Positions 51,141 to 61,159 of a stretch of DNA of 64,000 bases are shown one piece after another. Under the pieces are notes generated by a model. It was not told the DNA's origin and made no database searches. It worked only from the letters and a program-made list of their open reading frames with translations. The first letter of the stretch is position 1, and each line of letters begins with the position of its first letter. The stretch is from contig NZ_JAPFHA010000015.1 of assembly GCF_026586805.1 (NCBI RefSeq), positions 1 through 64,000 of the forward strand, given 5' to 3'. Both the position numbers and the translations under genes were made by a program. Source of the stretch: Niveibacterium sp. 24ML. Its GTDB lineage: Bacteria; Pseudomonadota; Gammaproteobacteria; Burkholderiales; Rhodocyclaceae.

Positions 51141-52529
51141 CTAGCCTTGCAGGGGGTCGGCGTTCGACCCTTTCGCTTGCAGGGTTTCAATGCGGGCGAG
51201 CAGGCTTGCATCGTGCATCTGCACGCTGATCGGGTCGCCAGGGCCAAGGCCGCTCGCTGTGCGGAGGATGCGGCCGTCGCCATCGCGCACAATCGCAAAG
51301 CCTCGTGCAAGGACCGATTCCGGGTTCAGGCTTCCGAGCTGGGCCGCAAGCGCGTCAAGGCCTTGGTGCAGCGCTTGCAGGCGATGCCTTTGTGCGGCGC
51401 CAAGGCGCAGTGCGGACTGGTCGAGTCGAAGTCGCAAGTGTGTGATCGATGGCAAGGCTGAGCCGAGTTGCCGGCTCAGCATCTCTTGCCGCATCTGCAG
51501 CCTTTCAAGCCGTGTGGCGGACGCGCGTTTCATGCGCGCCGCAAGATCCGCGATCTGTACTTGCTGCCGCGCCAGGCGTTCACGCGGATGACGTAGCCGC
51601 AGGTTGCTTCGGTCAAGTCGCTCGAACGCGCTGTCCAGCCTGTGCTGCATCGCGTCCCGCAGCGATTCGGACAGCTGGGCCAGCGTCTGGCTTGCGCGGA
51701 GCGTGCCTGCACTTGCCAGTTCGGCCGCCGCAGTGGGGGTTGCGGCACGCAGATCGGCAACAAAGTCGCTCAGCGTGAAGTCGGTCTCGTGGCCGATGCC
51801 CGCTATCACCGGAATCGGGCAGGCCGCGATCGCCCGGACCAGCGCTTCATCGTTGAATGCCCAAAGATCCTCCAGGCTCCCGCCGCCGCGGCAGAGGAGC
51901 AGCAGATCCACACCATCGAGCTTGGCACGCCTGCCTGCCGTACTCACCGCCTCGGTAAGTCGCCGCCCTGCGTCAGCGCCCTGCACCGGACTGGGGTAGA
52001 TCACGAGCGGGAGGTGCGGCGCGCGCCGTTGCAGTGCAACCAGAACGTCATGCAGCGCTGCGCCGGCCGTTGATGTCACGATGCCGATTCTGCCCGGCAG
52101 TGGCGGCAGCGGGCGTTTGCGGGCCTCATCGAACAAGCCTTCAGCATTGAGGCGTTCCTTGAGTCGCAAGAAGGCTTCGAACAAGTTGCCCTGGCCGGCC
52201 TGGCGGATGTTTTCGACCTGCAACTGGAACTCGCCGCGCGCCTCGTAAAGCGTGGTGAGTGCGCGCACCTCGACCTGCTGGCCCTCGCGCAACTGGAATG
52301 GCAGCAATTGGGCGCGCGATCGGTACATGACGCAGCGCACTTGCGCGGCACTGTCGCGGAGTGTGAAGTAGCAGTGTCCTGACGCGGCCCGGGTCAGGCT
52401 GGCGACCTCGCCGGCGACCCATCCGAGCGGAAACGAGCGCTCAAGCAGTGCGCGCGCTTGTCGGACAAACTCCGACACAGCCACGGCCTGCTCTGCAGGG
52501 CGATTCTCGGTCTCAGGGCGCGTAAACAT
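51141..52529 (-). CDS. xseA: Exodeoxyribonuclease VII large subunit
   Basis: The 462-residue protein has the N-terminal OB fold (LGWVAGEVASLTRAASGHCY, VRCVMYRSRAQLLPF) and the catalytic central domain (GIVTSTAGAALHDVL, LCRGGGSLEDLWAFNDE, PVIAGIGHETDFTLSDFVAD). A coiled-coil region follows. It degrades single-stranded DNA with the small subunit XseB, which is not in the window. The start is uncertain among M at 52529, 52538 and 52562. Confidence 0.96.
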   Translation of the reverse strand: MFTRPETENRPAEQAVAVSEFVRQARALLERSFPLGWVAGEVASLTRAASGHCYFTLRDSAAQVRCVMYRSRAQLLPFQLREGQQVEVRALTTLYEARGEFQLQVENIRQAGQGNLFEAFLRLKERLNAEGLFDEARKRPLPPLPGRIGIVTSTAGAALHDVLVALQRRAPHLPLVIYPSPVQGADAGRRLTEAVSTAGRRAKLDGVDLLLLCRGGGSLEDLWAFNDEALVRAIAACPIPVIAGIGHETDFTLSDFVADLRAATPTAAAELASAGTLRASQTLAQLSESLRDAMQHRLDSAFERLDRSNLRLRHPRERLARQQVQIADLAARMKRASATRLERLQMRQEMLSRQLGSALPSITHLRLRLDQSALRLGAAQRHRLQALHQGLDALAAQLGSLNPESVLARGFAIVRDGDGRILRTASGLGPGDPISVQMHDASLLARIETLQAKGSNADPLQG

Positions 52530-52562
52530 TGGCTTCATTCTAGCGGAATCCACACCCGCCAC

Positions 52563-52835
52563 CGCGCCAGGGGAGATTGGGCGAGTTTTCGAATTAATTG
52601 TGTCTGGGGCTTGTAAGTTGCTGAAAAATATGGTCTTTAATCACAGCTTCATTTTTGATCGCAGCAAAAAAATCCCTTTCGGGACGGCCACTTAGCGCGC
52701 CGCTGAAGAAGCAATCCACCGACTTATCCACAGATTTTGTGGATTGTGCCGTCCGTCAGCAAACTTGCCGCTTACCATGCCGCCGCGCTAAAGTCTCAGG
52801 CTTCGCGATTTACCCGCATCTACAGGAGTTGCACA
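52563..52835. other. AT-rich divergent region with a perfect DnaA box
   Basis: This 273-bp region between xseA and exbB is AT-rich for the window (around 52590-52670). TTATCCACA at 52724-52732 is a perfect DnaA box, and TGTGGATTG nearby on the other side is a 7-of-9 match in inverted orientation. GGAG upstream of the GTG of exbB is its ribosome binding site. Confidence 0.55.
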
Positions 52836-53441
52836 GTGTTGGCGATCATTCAGGCTGCCGGTTGGCCGATCTACTTTCTGATCGTGGCTTCGGTCATTGC
52901 CCTTGCGCTGATCATTGAGCGTGTCGTTGCGTTGCGTCGCAGCAAAATCGTCCCGGCAGGGCTGGTGGACAAGATCATCGGCGAGCTGCGGCAGGGTGGC
53001 ATTTCGGATGATCTCGTCTTGCGCGTCGCCAATCACTCGCCGCTCGGGCGCGTGCTTGCTGCTGGCCTCAAGAACGCAAAGTCCTCGCGTGACGTGATGA
53101 AAGAGTCGATCGAAGAGGCTGGTGGCGCCGTGGCGCATGAAATGGGCCGCTTCCTCACGACCTTGGGGACAATCTCCACCGTGACGCCGCTGCTTGGCCT
53201 GTTCGGCACCGTGATCGGCATGATCGAGATCTTTGGCGCAACATCGCCAACCGGAACGAATCCGCAGCAACTCGCGCACGGTATCTCGGTGGCGCTCTAC
53301 AACACCGGCTTTGGCTTGATGATCGCAATCCCGTCCTTGATCGCCTACCGCCACTTCCGCGCCCAGGTTGATGATTTTGTCGTCGAAATGGAGCAGCAGG
53401 CCATCAAGCTGGTCGAAGTGCTGCACGGCGAACGTCGCTGA
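52836..53441 (+). CDS. exbB: ExbB/TolQ-type proton channel protein
   Basis: The 201-residue protein has three membrane helices (IYFLIVASVIALALIIERVV, TPLLGLFGTVIGMIEIFG, LYNTGFGLMIAIPSLIAY) and the MotA/TolQ/ExbB signatures. The GTG at 52836 has GGAG eight bases upstream; the track to 52737 is leader DNA. It energises TonB-dependent uptake through the partner ExbD gene, which starts 18 bp downstream. A tonB gene is not in the window. Confidence 0.93.
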   Translation: MLAIIQAAGWPIYFLIVASVIALALIIERVVALRRSKIVPAGLVDKIIGELRQGGISDDLVLRVANHSPLGRVLAAGLKNAKSSRDVMKESIEEAGGAVAHEMGRFLTTLGTISTVTPLLGLFGTVIGMIEIFGATSPTGTNPQQLAHGISVALYNTGFGLMIAIPSLIAYRHFRAQVDDFVVEMEQQAIKLVEVLHGERR

Positions 53442-53459
53442 CCGGCCCGGAGTCGCCTG

Positions 53460-53882
53460 ATGAATTTCCGCCGCGGTCGCCGTACCGAAGAAGTCGAGAT
53501 CAACCTGATCCCGCTGATCGACGTGATGCTCGTGATCATCATCTTCCTGATGCTCACGACCACCTACTCGAAGTACTCCGGGCTTGAGATCAACCTGCCG
53601 ACTGCCGCCTCGCCGGCGACACCCAGCGTGCCGAACGAGATTGACGTGATCGTCAGCGCCAACGGCGATGTGACGGTCAACCGTGTGCCGGTTGGCGCGC
53701 GTGACCCGGCAAGCATTGCCGAAGCACTGCGCCGGGCGCGTCCTGAAAGCGACAAGGAGCCGGTCGTGATCATCAACGCCGATGCCAAGACGCCGCATCA
53801 GGCCGTGATCGACGTGATGCAGGCGGCTCAGACGGCTGGCTTGCCGCAAATCACCTTCGCGACGCAGGCTTCGCAGAACTGA
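53460..53882 (+). CDS. exbD: ExbD/TolR-family biopolymer transport protein
   Basis: The 140-residue protein has one membrane helix with the conserved Asp (EINLIPLIDVMLVIIIFLM) and a periplasmic domain. It forms the energising complex with ExbB. It is followed by lpxK with two bases between stop and start region, a common betaproteobacterial order. Confidence 0.95.
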   Translation: MNFRRGRRTEEVEINLIPLIDVMLVIIIFLMLTTTYSKYSGLEINLPTAASPATPSVPNEIDVIVSANGDVTVNRVPVGARDPASIAEALRRARPESDKEPVVIINADAKTPHQAVIDVMQAAQTAGLPQITFATQASQN

Positions 53883-53884
53883 TA

Positions 53885-54895
53885 GTGCGATCCGCGCCTC
53901 GATTCTGGAAACGCCGCGGTCTGATCGCGGCGTTTCTGTTTCCGCTCTCGCTGCTGTTTCGTGGGCTGGTTGCGCTGCGCCGTGTTGCGTTTCGCCAGGG
54001 CTGGCTGCGCAGTTTTGATGTGGGCGTGCCGGTCGTGGTGGTGGGTAATATTGCGGTGGGCGGGAGCGGCAAGACGCCCGTCGTCATCTGGCTGGTCGAG
54101 GCGCTTCGCGCAGCGGGTTACCACCCGGGTGTTGTCAGCCGTGGCTACGGTGGCCGGGCAGAGGGTAGCCTGGCTGTTGAGCGCGACACGGACCCCGCTT
54201 TGAGTGGCGATGAGCCGGTGCTGCTGGCGCAGCGCTGCGCTTGCCCGATCTGGATCGGGCGCGATCGGGTGGCGGCCGTGCAAGCCATGCGTGCCGTGCA
54301 TCCGGAAGTCGATGTCATCGTCACCGACGACGGGCTGCAGCACTATCGCCTGCGCCGCACGGTGGAAGTGGTGGTTGTCGACGCCCATCAGATGGGCAAT
54401 CGTTTGATGTTGCCCGCCGGGCCCTTGCGTGAGCCTGTCTCTCGCCTGGCCGAATGCCAGCTGGTGCTCGCGCACGGCGATCTGCCGCCAGCGGTGCGCG
54501 CCAAGTGCCCGCCGGCGCCGGTGTTCTCCATGCGGCTGTGGCCAACCGCGTTCTATCGTTTGTCGAACCCGCGTCAGCGGCGATCGCCGCATGAATTTGC
54601 TGACCGGCGCCTTCGCGCGCTAGCCGGAATCGGCCGACCCGAGCGCTTCTTCGCGACCTTGCATGATTTTGGTTTGCGCCCGGTCGCCGAAGAGGCTTAC
54701 CCCGACCATCACCCCTTCACGGCCGAGGACGTGGCGCTGCGAGACGCAGACACGCTCGTGGTGACAGAGAAGGATGCGATAAAATTGAAGGCTTTCGCGC
54801 CCTCGGAAACCTGGGTCCTGCCGGTGGATGCAGAAATCCGCGCGGGGGCGCTCGATCGCGTACTGGAGCATCTGCATGGACCCAAAACTGCTTGA
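53885..54895 (+). CDS. lpxK: Tetraacyldisaccharide 4'-kinase
   Basis: The 336-residue protein adds the 4'-phosphate to the lipid A precursor. Walker [17 protein letters not shown] and the VVSRGYGG and TDDGLQHY motifs are present, with an N-terminal membrane-associated helix. The start is a GTG at 53885. The Trm112 gene overlaps its end by 20 bases. Confidence 0.97.
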   Translation: MRSAPRFWKRRGLIAAFLFPLSLLFRGLVALRRVAFRQGWLRSFDVGVPVVVVGNIAVGGSGKTPVVIWLVEALRAAGYHPGVVSRGYGGRAEGSLAVERDTDPALSGDEPVLLAQRCACPIWIGRDRVAAVQAMRAVHPEVDVIVTDDGLQHYRLRRTVEVVVVDAHQMGNRLMLPAGPLREPVSRLAECQLVLAHGDLPPAVRAKCPPAPVFSMRLWPTAFYRLSNPRQRRSPHEFADRRLRALAGIGRPERFFATLHDFGLRPVAEEAYPDHHPFTAEDVALRDADTLVVTEKDAIKLKAFAPSETWVLPVDAEIRAGALDRVLEHLHGPKTA

Positions 54896-55058
54896 GATTC
54901 TGGTCTGCCCCCTGTGCAAGGGGCCTTTGGACTTCCGCAAGACGGCCGGCGAACTGGTGTGCAAGCCGTGCCGGCTTGCGTTTCCGGTGCGCGACGGCAT
55001 CCCGGTGATGCTTGAGGACGAGGCGCGCGCGCTGCGCGACGACGAGGCGGGCGCCTGA
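54876..55058 (+). CDS. Trm112-family zinc-ribbon protein
   Basis: The 60-residue protein [18 protein letters not shown] has four Cys in two CxxC pairs (CPLC, CKPC), the Trm112 domain fold. In this gene order it is conserved between lpxK and kdsB. Its role is unknown in bacteria; other Trm112 proteins activate methyltransferases. The start at 54876 overlaps lpxK. Confidence 0.93.
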   Translation: MDPKLLEILVCPLCKGPLDFRKTAGELVCKPCRLAFPVRDGIPVMLEDEARALRDDEAGA

Positions 55059-55060
55059 GC

Positions 55061-55840
55061 ATGGCGGCGTCGTTTCACGCGGTTGTGCCGGCGCGCTTTG
55101 CGTCCACCCGCCTGCCGGGCAAGCCGCTCGCCGATATTGCTGGCAAGCCGATGGTGGTCCGGGTGATGGAGCGGGCCGCGGCGTCGGGTGCGCAGTCGGT
55201 CTGGGTTGCCACCGATCATCAGGATGTCCATGCCGCGGTCACCGCATGTGGCGGCCGCGCCATCATGACGCGGCCAGATCATCCGAGCGGCACCGATCGA
55301 CTGGCCGAAGTGGTTGAAACGCTCGGCTGGACGGATGAAACGATCGTGGTCAACGTGCAGGGTGATGAGCCCCTGATCGACCCCGCCGTGGTGGCGGCCG
55401 TGGCGCAAGCGCTGGCGGACGACCCGCAAGCCGCAATCGCGACCGCCGCGCATCCAATTCAGGATGCCGCCGAGTTTTTCAATCCGGCGGTCGTCAAGGT
55501 GGTCTGCGACGCGGCGGGCAATGCCATGTATTTTTCGCGCGCGCCGATGCCGTGGGCGCGCGACGCGTTTGCGAGCGGGCGTGATGCACTGCCGCCCGAC
55601 TTGGGTGCGCTGCGCCACGTCGGGCTCTACGCCTACCGTGTTTCGTTTCTGCGCCGCTATGCCGAGTTGTCGCCGTCGCCGCTTGAGTCCATCGAAATGC
55701 TGGAGCAATTGCGGGCGCTTTGGCACGGTTACCGGATTCGGGTGATTGCGCTTGAATCGGCACCGCCAGCGGGCGTGGATACGCCAGAGGATCTGGCCCG
55801 GGTGCGGGCCCATTTCGAAGCCGCCGGTAACGAGCGGTAA
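55061..55840 (+). CDS. kdsB: 3-deoxy-manno-octulosonate cytidylyltransferase
   Basis: The 259-residue protein makes CMP-KDO for lipopolysaccharide. It has the nucleotidyltransferase motif [26 protein letters not shown] and [12 protein letters not shown]. It follows the Trm112 gene by 2 bp and precedes adk, completing the lpxK-kdsB lipid A/KDO group. Confidence 0.97.
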   Translation: MAASFHAVVPARFASTRLPGKPLADIAGKPMVVRVMERAAASGAQSVWVATDHQDVHAAVTACGGRAIMTRPDHPSGTDRLAEVVETLGWTDETIVVNVQGDEPLIDPAVVAAVAQALADDPQAAIATAAHPIQDAAEFFNPAVVKVVCDAAGNAMYFSRAPMPWARDAFASGRDALPPDLGALRHVGLYAYRVSFLRRYAELSPSPLESIEMLEQLRALWHGYRIRVIALESAPPAGVDTPEDLARVRAHFEAAGNER

Positions 55841-55851
55841 GTTCAGGGTAA

Positions 55852-56556
<705 letters not shown>

Positions 56557-56570
56557 TCGGTGCCCGGCGC

Positions 56571-56601
56571 GGGGGCTGCGGCCCCCCCCCCCCCCCCCCC
56601 C
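56571..56601. repeat. Hairpin and 20-base poly-C tract between adk and a membrane protein gene
   Basis: GGGGGC TGCG GCCCCC forms a short hairpin (56571-56586) that runs into a tract of 20 consecutive C (56582-56601). The stop of the minus-strand TVP38-like gene follows 7 bp later. The hairpin may act as a terminator for the convergent genes; the homopolymer length may vary. Confidence 0.8.
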
Positions 56602-56608
56602 GGTGCGC

Positions 56609-57307
56609 TCATTCCGCTTCTTTCCACCAGCGCCGCAAGACGCTTGATCCAACCGCAAGCAGGGCCAGGGTCAGGCCGATGAAGCCCCATGTCAGCCAGT
56701 TCGGCTGCGTGGCCGCGCGGACGATCTGTTCGGCAAACAGCGCACTGAAGAACACCAGCGGCAGCATGCCGATTGCGCTGCCGAGCAGGAAGTGCCGCAA
56801 GCGGATGGCGCTCGCGCCGGCCACCATGTTCACCGCCGCAAACGGTGCCACCGGCACCATCCGCAGTGCGATGGCACTGACCAGCCCGCGTTCGCCGAGC
56901 CGCTTGCTCACGTGCTGCACGCGGGGGCCGGCCAGTCGCCGGATGACGTCGTAACCGAGCAAACGCCCGCACTGGAAGCTGATTGCGCCCCCCAGCGTGG
57001 CCCCCGCAAGGCTGTATGCAATGCCCAGGGCGGGGCCGAAAGCGAGTGCCGTAATCAGGGTGAGCAGGCTCAGGGGCACGGCAATCGCGCTCGCCACGGC
57101 AAAGCCGCCGATGGCCGCCAGGGCGCCGAACTGGCGCCCGCCGCTTCGAATGGCGGTGACCATGCGTTCAAGATCGATCACCTGCCGAAGTGGCGAGAAC
57201 TGCCACGCCAGCGTCAGGGCAATCAGTGCCACCAAGGCCAGGGTGAATGCGCGACGCTTGCGATGAAGCTGTCGGGCGTCGGTATGGGCAATCGGTTGCT
57301 GGGGCAT
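56609..57307 (-). CDS. TVP38/TMEM64 (VTT-domain) membrane protein
   Basis: The 232-residue protein has about five hydrophobic segments and the VTT core motif GGAISFQCGRLLGYDVI, then RMVPVAPFAAVNMVAGASAI with the Pro-rich FxxxN motif of DedA/TVP38 proteins. These proteins may scramble or transport lipids across membranes; substrate is unknown. Its start lies 6 bp after the NRPS stop, so it is co-transcribed with the NRPS and patatin genes. Confidence 0.9.
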   Translation of the reverse strand: MPQQPIAHTDARQLHRKRRAFTLALVALIALTLAWQFSPLRQVIDLERMVTAIRSGGRQFGALAAIGGFAVASAIAVPLSLLTLITALAFGPALGIAYSLAGATLGGAISFQCGRLLGYDVIRRLAGPRVQHVSKRLGERGLVSAIALRMVPVAPFAAVNMVAGASAIRLRHFLLGSAIGMLPLVFFSALFAEQIVRAATQPNWLTWGFIGLTLALLAVGSSVLRRWWKEAE

Positions 57308-57313
57308 CGTGGC

Positions 57314-60300
57314 CTAGTCAGGGGTGTCAAACTCGCTGCGCAACACGGCCGCCAGTGCATCGACATGGCCGGCCTCGAAGACCGAGCCGTGCAGGCCGGT
57401 GATCTCGCGAATCCGCAGCTCGCCGTGGGGCAGCTTTTGCCAGGGGCGGAAGAGCCAGCGATCCCAGTTTGCCAGGCCCGATGACTTGATGAGGCAGGTG
57501 CGGCCGGCAAAGGCTTGCGGGCGATAGTCGTGCAGCGCCATGACCTGCGATACGAGCCCGGAATCGCTGAACATGGCGCCAAGCCGGCGCCCGTTCATGC
57601 TCAGTTCCTGCACATAGAGGTTTCGCGTCAGCCATGCGAGCAGGCGCCAGAATCGCGGGCGGCGCAGCAGGGGGCCGGGGAAAACGGTATCGATCAGGAC
57701 CAGTTCACGCACTTCGATGCCGCGCGCCTGGAGGGTGCGTGCAGTTTCGAGCGCCGCAATGCCGCCCACCGAAAACCCGGCGATGGTCACCGCAGTGTGT
57801 GCGCGTGGCGCAATTTTGTCGGCGTACAGCGCGGCAAGTGCGCTCATGCTTTCGAACTTGCCGTCGTTAGGCGGTTGCAGCATCAGCAGGTTCACCCGCG
57901 GGCCCAGTGCGCGGGCCAGGGCCTGGAAGCGCAGCAGGTCGCCATGGCCCGAGGCGGCAAGGAAGACCGTGCGGTCGCCAAGCTGAAGGCCTAGCGGCAG
58001 TAGCAGCCGCGCCGGACCGGATGCTTCTTCGAGGGCGCTGGCCAGTTGGGCAACACTGGGGTTCTCGGTCAGCGTCAGCAGCGAGAGCTGTTTGCCGGTT
58101 GCGCGCTGAACGCCCGCGAGGATGTCGACGGCGGCCAGCGAGTCGCCCCCCAGTTCGAAGAAGTCGTGGTCGATGCCGATGTGCTCGCGCTTGAGCGCCG
58201 CTTCCCAGATCGATTGCAGCTCGCGTTCCAGTTCGGTGCGTGGCGCGCGGGGCGGCGCGTCGCCGGCATTGGCGGGCGGAATCGGCAGTGCGCTGTAATC
58301 GACCTTGCCCGTGTTGTTCAGCGGCAGGGCCGGCATGATCGTGATGCCACCGGGCAGCATGTAATCGGGCAAACGGCTGCGCAGGTGACGATGCAGGCTG
58401 GCGCTGTCTTGCGTGCTGGCCGCAACCCAGGCGTGCAGGCGCGCTGGGCCGTCCTGGTCGAGCACGCGCACGGCGGCCTGGTTCACCCCGTTGGCGGATA
58501 GCAGGGTGGCTTCGATTTCCGCCGGTTCGACACGATAGCCCCTGAGCTTGATCTGCCGATCGACCCGGCCAAGGAAGTGCAGCGCCCCGTTCTGCCCGAT
58601 CCAGCCGCGGTCTCCGCTGCGGTAGATGCGCTCGCCCGCGAGGAAGGGGTCGGGCAGGAAGGCGTCGCGGTCCAGGTCCGGGCGGTTGAGGTAGCCGCGC
58701 GCCAGCGTGCCGCCGCCAATGTAGATGTCGCCCGCACAGCCAAACGGCACCGGCCGCCGCTGTGCGTCGAGCACGTAGATTCGCGTGTCGTCAATCGGCA
58801 TGCCGACCGGCAGGCTGCTCGCGCCATCGTCTGCGCTGCATGGCCATGCAGTGGCGAAAATGCATGCTTCGGTCGGCCCGTACACATTGAACAGTCGCGC
58901 CTTGGTCTCGTTCAGAAAGCGCTGCGCGGTGGCCGGTGGCAGCACGTCGCCGCCGCAACAGGCAACGCGCAGTTTGAGCCCCTTGATTTCGGCCGCCGCA
59001 TCAATGAAGCGCTGCAGCGTCGAGGGCACGAAGGCCATGATGGTGACCCCGTGCCGCGCGGCAAACTGGGCAATGGTTTCAGAGGCCAGGCGCCCCGGCG
59101 GCGGCAAGGCAACGCTGGCGCCATGGCTGAGCGGCAGCAGGAGCTCGATCAGCGCAGGGTCAAAGGTCAGTTGCGTGGCCTGGGCGGCGCAGTCTTGTGG
59201 CGTGATGGCGTAGGTGCGCGCAATCCAGCCAAGGCGCCGTGAGAGGGCGCCGTGTTCGACCAGTACGCCCTTCGGGCGCCCGGTTGACCCCGAGGTGAAC
59301 AGCACGTAGGCGGGGTCGCTCGCGGTGGCCGCCGGCCAGTGCGGCGCGATCGGCGTGCTTGAGGGCATCGAGGCTGGCCGCAGCACCACCGGATGCAGGG
59401 GCGCCAGACGGTCGTGCTCTCTGGCGTCGGCAATCACGGCGGCGGCCTGGCTCTCGGCCAGCACGACGGCGATCCGCGCATCCGGCGCGTCGGCATCCAG
59501 GGGCAGAAAGGCGGCGCCGGCCTTCGCAATGCCGAGGATGGCGATGACCACATCGGCCGATCGCCGCATGCAAAGCGCCACGATGCTGCCGCGCGCCACG
59601 CCCGATTGCCGCAGGCGATGCGCGGTCGCCAGGGCCTGGCGATCGAGCTCGGCGTAGTCCATGCGGCCGCCGTCCCAGACCAAAGCCATCGCGTCCGGGT
59701 GGGCGCGGGCCTGGGCTTCAAATTGCTGGATGAAGGGTTCCGGGGATGCCGTGACCCGCAGCGCGCGATGCACGCCCTCGATCACGGCAACGCGTTCGCT
59801 CGCAGGCAGGATGTCAATCTCGTCAGCCCGCGCCTCGGGCTGGGTGGCCATGGCGCACATCACATGCCGCAGGCGCTCGGCCAGCAGCTGAACTTCGCCG
59901 GTGGCAAAGCAGGCGTTGCTGCCTTCGAGCACCAGCGCCAGGTCGCCTTCGGCATCGAACTCGCACACGGTGATCCCCAGCGGGTAGCGGGCGAGTCCGG
60001 GGAAGAGCTGCCAGGAGTCAATCGGCCCGGCGTCGCCGAACGTGACCGAGTAATCCTGGCGTTCGTAGGACAGCATCACGTCAAAAATGCTGTCGCGGTG
60101 GCTGCGGATGGCCTGCAGCTGGCGGGCGATTTCACTGAGCGGAAAACGCGCATGGCGCAGCGCGCTGCGCAAGCTGCGCGCGACGCTTGCGAGCAAATCG
60201 GCGACTGGCGCGTTCAGGTCAAGCGCGATCCGTAACGGGATCACGCCGACGAACATGCCCGGCGTGGCTTTGTGGCGCTTGCCGTTGCGATTGAGGCTGG

Positions 60301-61159
60301 GCACACCGATCACGACTTCGCCGACCCCGCGCGCGCGGCAGAAATACAGTGCAAGCGCTGCCAGAAACAAGCAAAACGCCGAGAGGCCCGGTGCGCTGGT
60401 GGTTTCGACGATCCGCGCATAGTCTCGCCGCGCGAGCGGAATGGCCGCGACGCTGGCGTGCGGCAGCGTTGCGTGCGCGGCCTGGCTGTCGCTGCGGAGG
60501 CTCAGCGCATGGCGGTCGAACAGGGGGGCAGGAAGCTGTGGCAGTTGCTCTGCCCAGAATTCGCGGTCGCGCCCGAACTCGGGCGAAGCCCGATAGTGCT
60601 GGCACTCGTCGATGTAGCGGACATAGTCACCGTCGGCCGGCGGCGCGGTGGTTTCACCGGCGGCGAGGGCGGCATAGTGCTCGCTCCAGCGGCGGAATAC
60701 CTGGGTGGTGCCCCAGCCATCCATCACCAGATGATGGAACTGGATGATCACGCAGTGCTCGGTGTCGCTCTTGCGCAGCACCGCAATCCGCCACGGCGGC
60801 GTGGCGTCCATGACGAAGGGCTGTTGCAGCGAAGACTCCCACCACGACTGCGAGGCCTGCCGCATGTCTTCTGTGCTGTCTTGCAGCGTCAGCCATATCA
60901 AGGCCTGGCGGTAGGTGCTGAGCAGGGTCTGGCCGCCGCCCGCGTGCGGCACCAGCCGGAATACGTCGCACTCGTCGACCATGCGGTCGAGTGCGGACTG
61001 CATCAATTCGCGGCTGAAGCGGCCGCGCAGGTGCATCGCGCCGCCGATGATCAAATGCGGACTGGCGGGCCAGGCACGTTGATCGAGCCAGACTTCGTGC
61101 TGGCTCAGCGATAACGGGAGCTGGGAATCCGTCACCGTGGCAGCGTCTGGCGATCCCAT
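57314..61159 (-). CDS. Single-module NRPS (condensation-adenylation-carrier-thioesterase)
   Basis: The 1281-residue protein has a condensation domain (HHLVMDGWG near residue 142), an adenylation domain (LFTSGSTGRPKG near 620, NVYGPTEAC near 755, LRGYRVEP, NNTGKVDY), a carrier domain (ELGGDSLAA near 1005) and a thioesterase (GFSVGG near 1127). All core motifs are intact. By-eye alignment to GrsA gives a specificity code close to D-P-I-A-C-G-V-I-F-K, which I cannot assign; the Asp points to an alpha-amino acid. An N-terminal condensation domain in a one-module enzyme suggests N-acylation of one amino acid. It overlaps the upstream patatin gene; the start could be 61177. Confidence 0.95.
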   Translation of the reverse strand: MGSPDAATVTDSQLPLSLSQHEVWLDQRAWPASPHLIIGGAMHLRGRFSRELMQSALDRMVDECDVFRLVPHAGGGQTLLSTYRQALIWLTLQDSTEDMRQASQSWWESSLQQPFVMDATPPWRIAVLRKSDTEHCVIIQFHHLVMDGWGTTQVFRRWSEHYAALAAGETTAPPADGDYVRYIDECQHYRASPEFGRDREFWAEQLPQLPAPLFDRHALSLRSDSQAAHATLPHASVAAIPLARRDYARIVETTSAPGLSAFCLFLAALALYFCRARGVGEVVIGVPSLNRNGKRHKATPGMFVGVIPLRIALDLNAPVADLLASVARSLRSALRHARFPLSEIARQLQAIRSHRDSIFDVMLSYERQDYSVTFGDAGPIDSWQLFPGLARYPLGITVCEFDAEGDLALVLEGSNACFATGEVQLLAERLRHVMCAMATQPEARADEIDILPASERVAVIEGVHRALRVTASPEPFIQQFEAQARAHPDAMALVWDGGRMDYAELDRQALATAHRLRQSGVARGSIVALCMRRSADVVIAILGIAKAGAAFLPLDADAPDARIAVVLAESQAAAVIADAREHDRLAPLHPVVLRPASMPSSTPIAPHWPAATASDPAYVLFTSGSTGRPKGVLVEHGALSRRLGWIARTYAITPQDCAAQATQLTFDPALIELLLPLSHGASVALPPPGRLASETIAQFAARHGVTIMAFVPSTLQRFIDAAAEIKGLKLRVACCGGDVLPPATAQRFLNETKARLFNVYGPTEACIFATAWPCSADDGASSLPVGMPIDDTRIYVLDAQRRPVPFGCAGDIYIGGGTLARGYLNRPDLDRDAFLPDPFLAGERIYRSGDRGWIGQNGALHFLGRVDRQIKLRGYRVEPAEIEATLLSANGVNQAAVRVLDQDGPARLHAWVAASTQDSASLHRHLRSRLPDYMLPGGITIMPALPLNNTGKVDYSALPIPPANAGDAPPRAPRTELERELQSIWEAALKREHIGIDHDFFELGGDSLAAVDILAGVQRATGKQLSLLTLTENPSVAQLASALEEASGPARLLLPLGLQLGDRTVFLAASGHGDLLRFQALARALGPRVNLLMLQPPNDGKFESMSALAALYADKIAPRAHTAVTIAGFSVGGIAALETARTLQARGIEVRELVLIDTVFPGPLLRRPRFWRLLAWLTRNLYVQELSMNGRRLGAMFSDSGLVSQVMALHDYRPQAFAGRTCLIKSSGLANWDRWLFRPWQKLPHGELRIREITGLHGSVFEAGHVDALAAVLRSEFDTPD

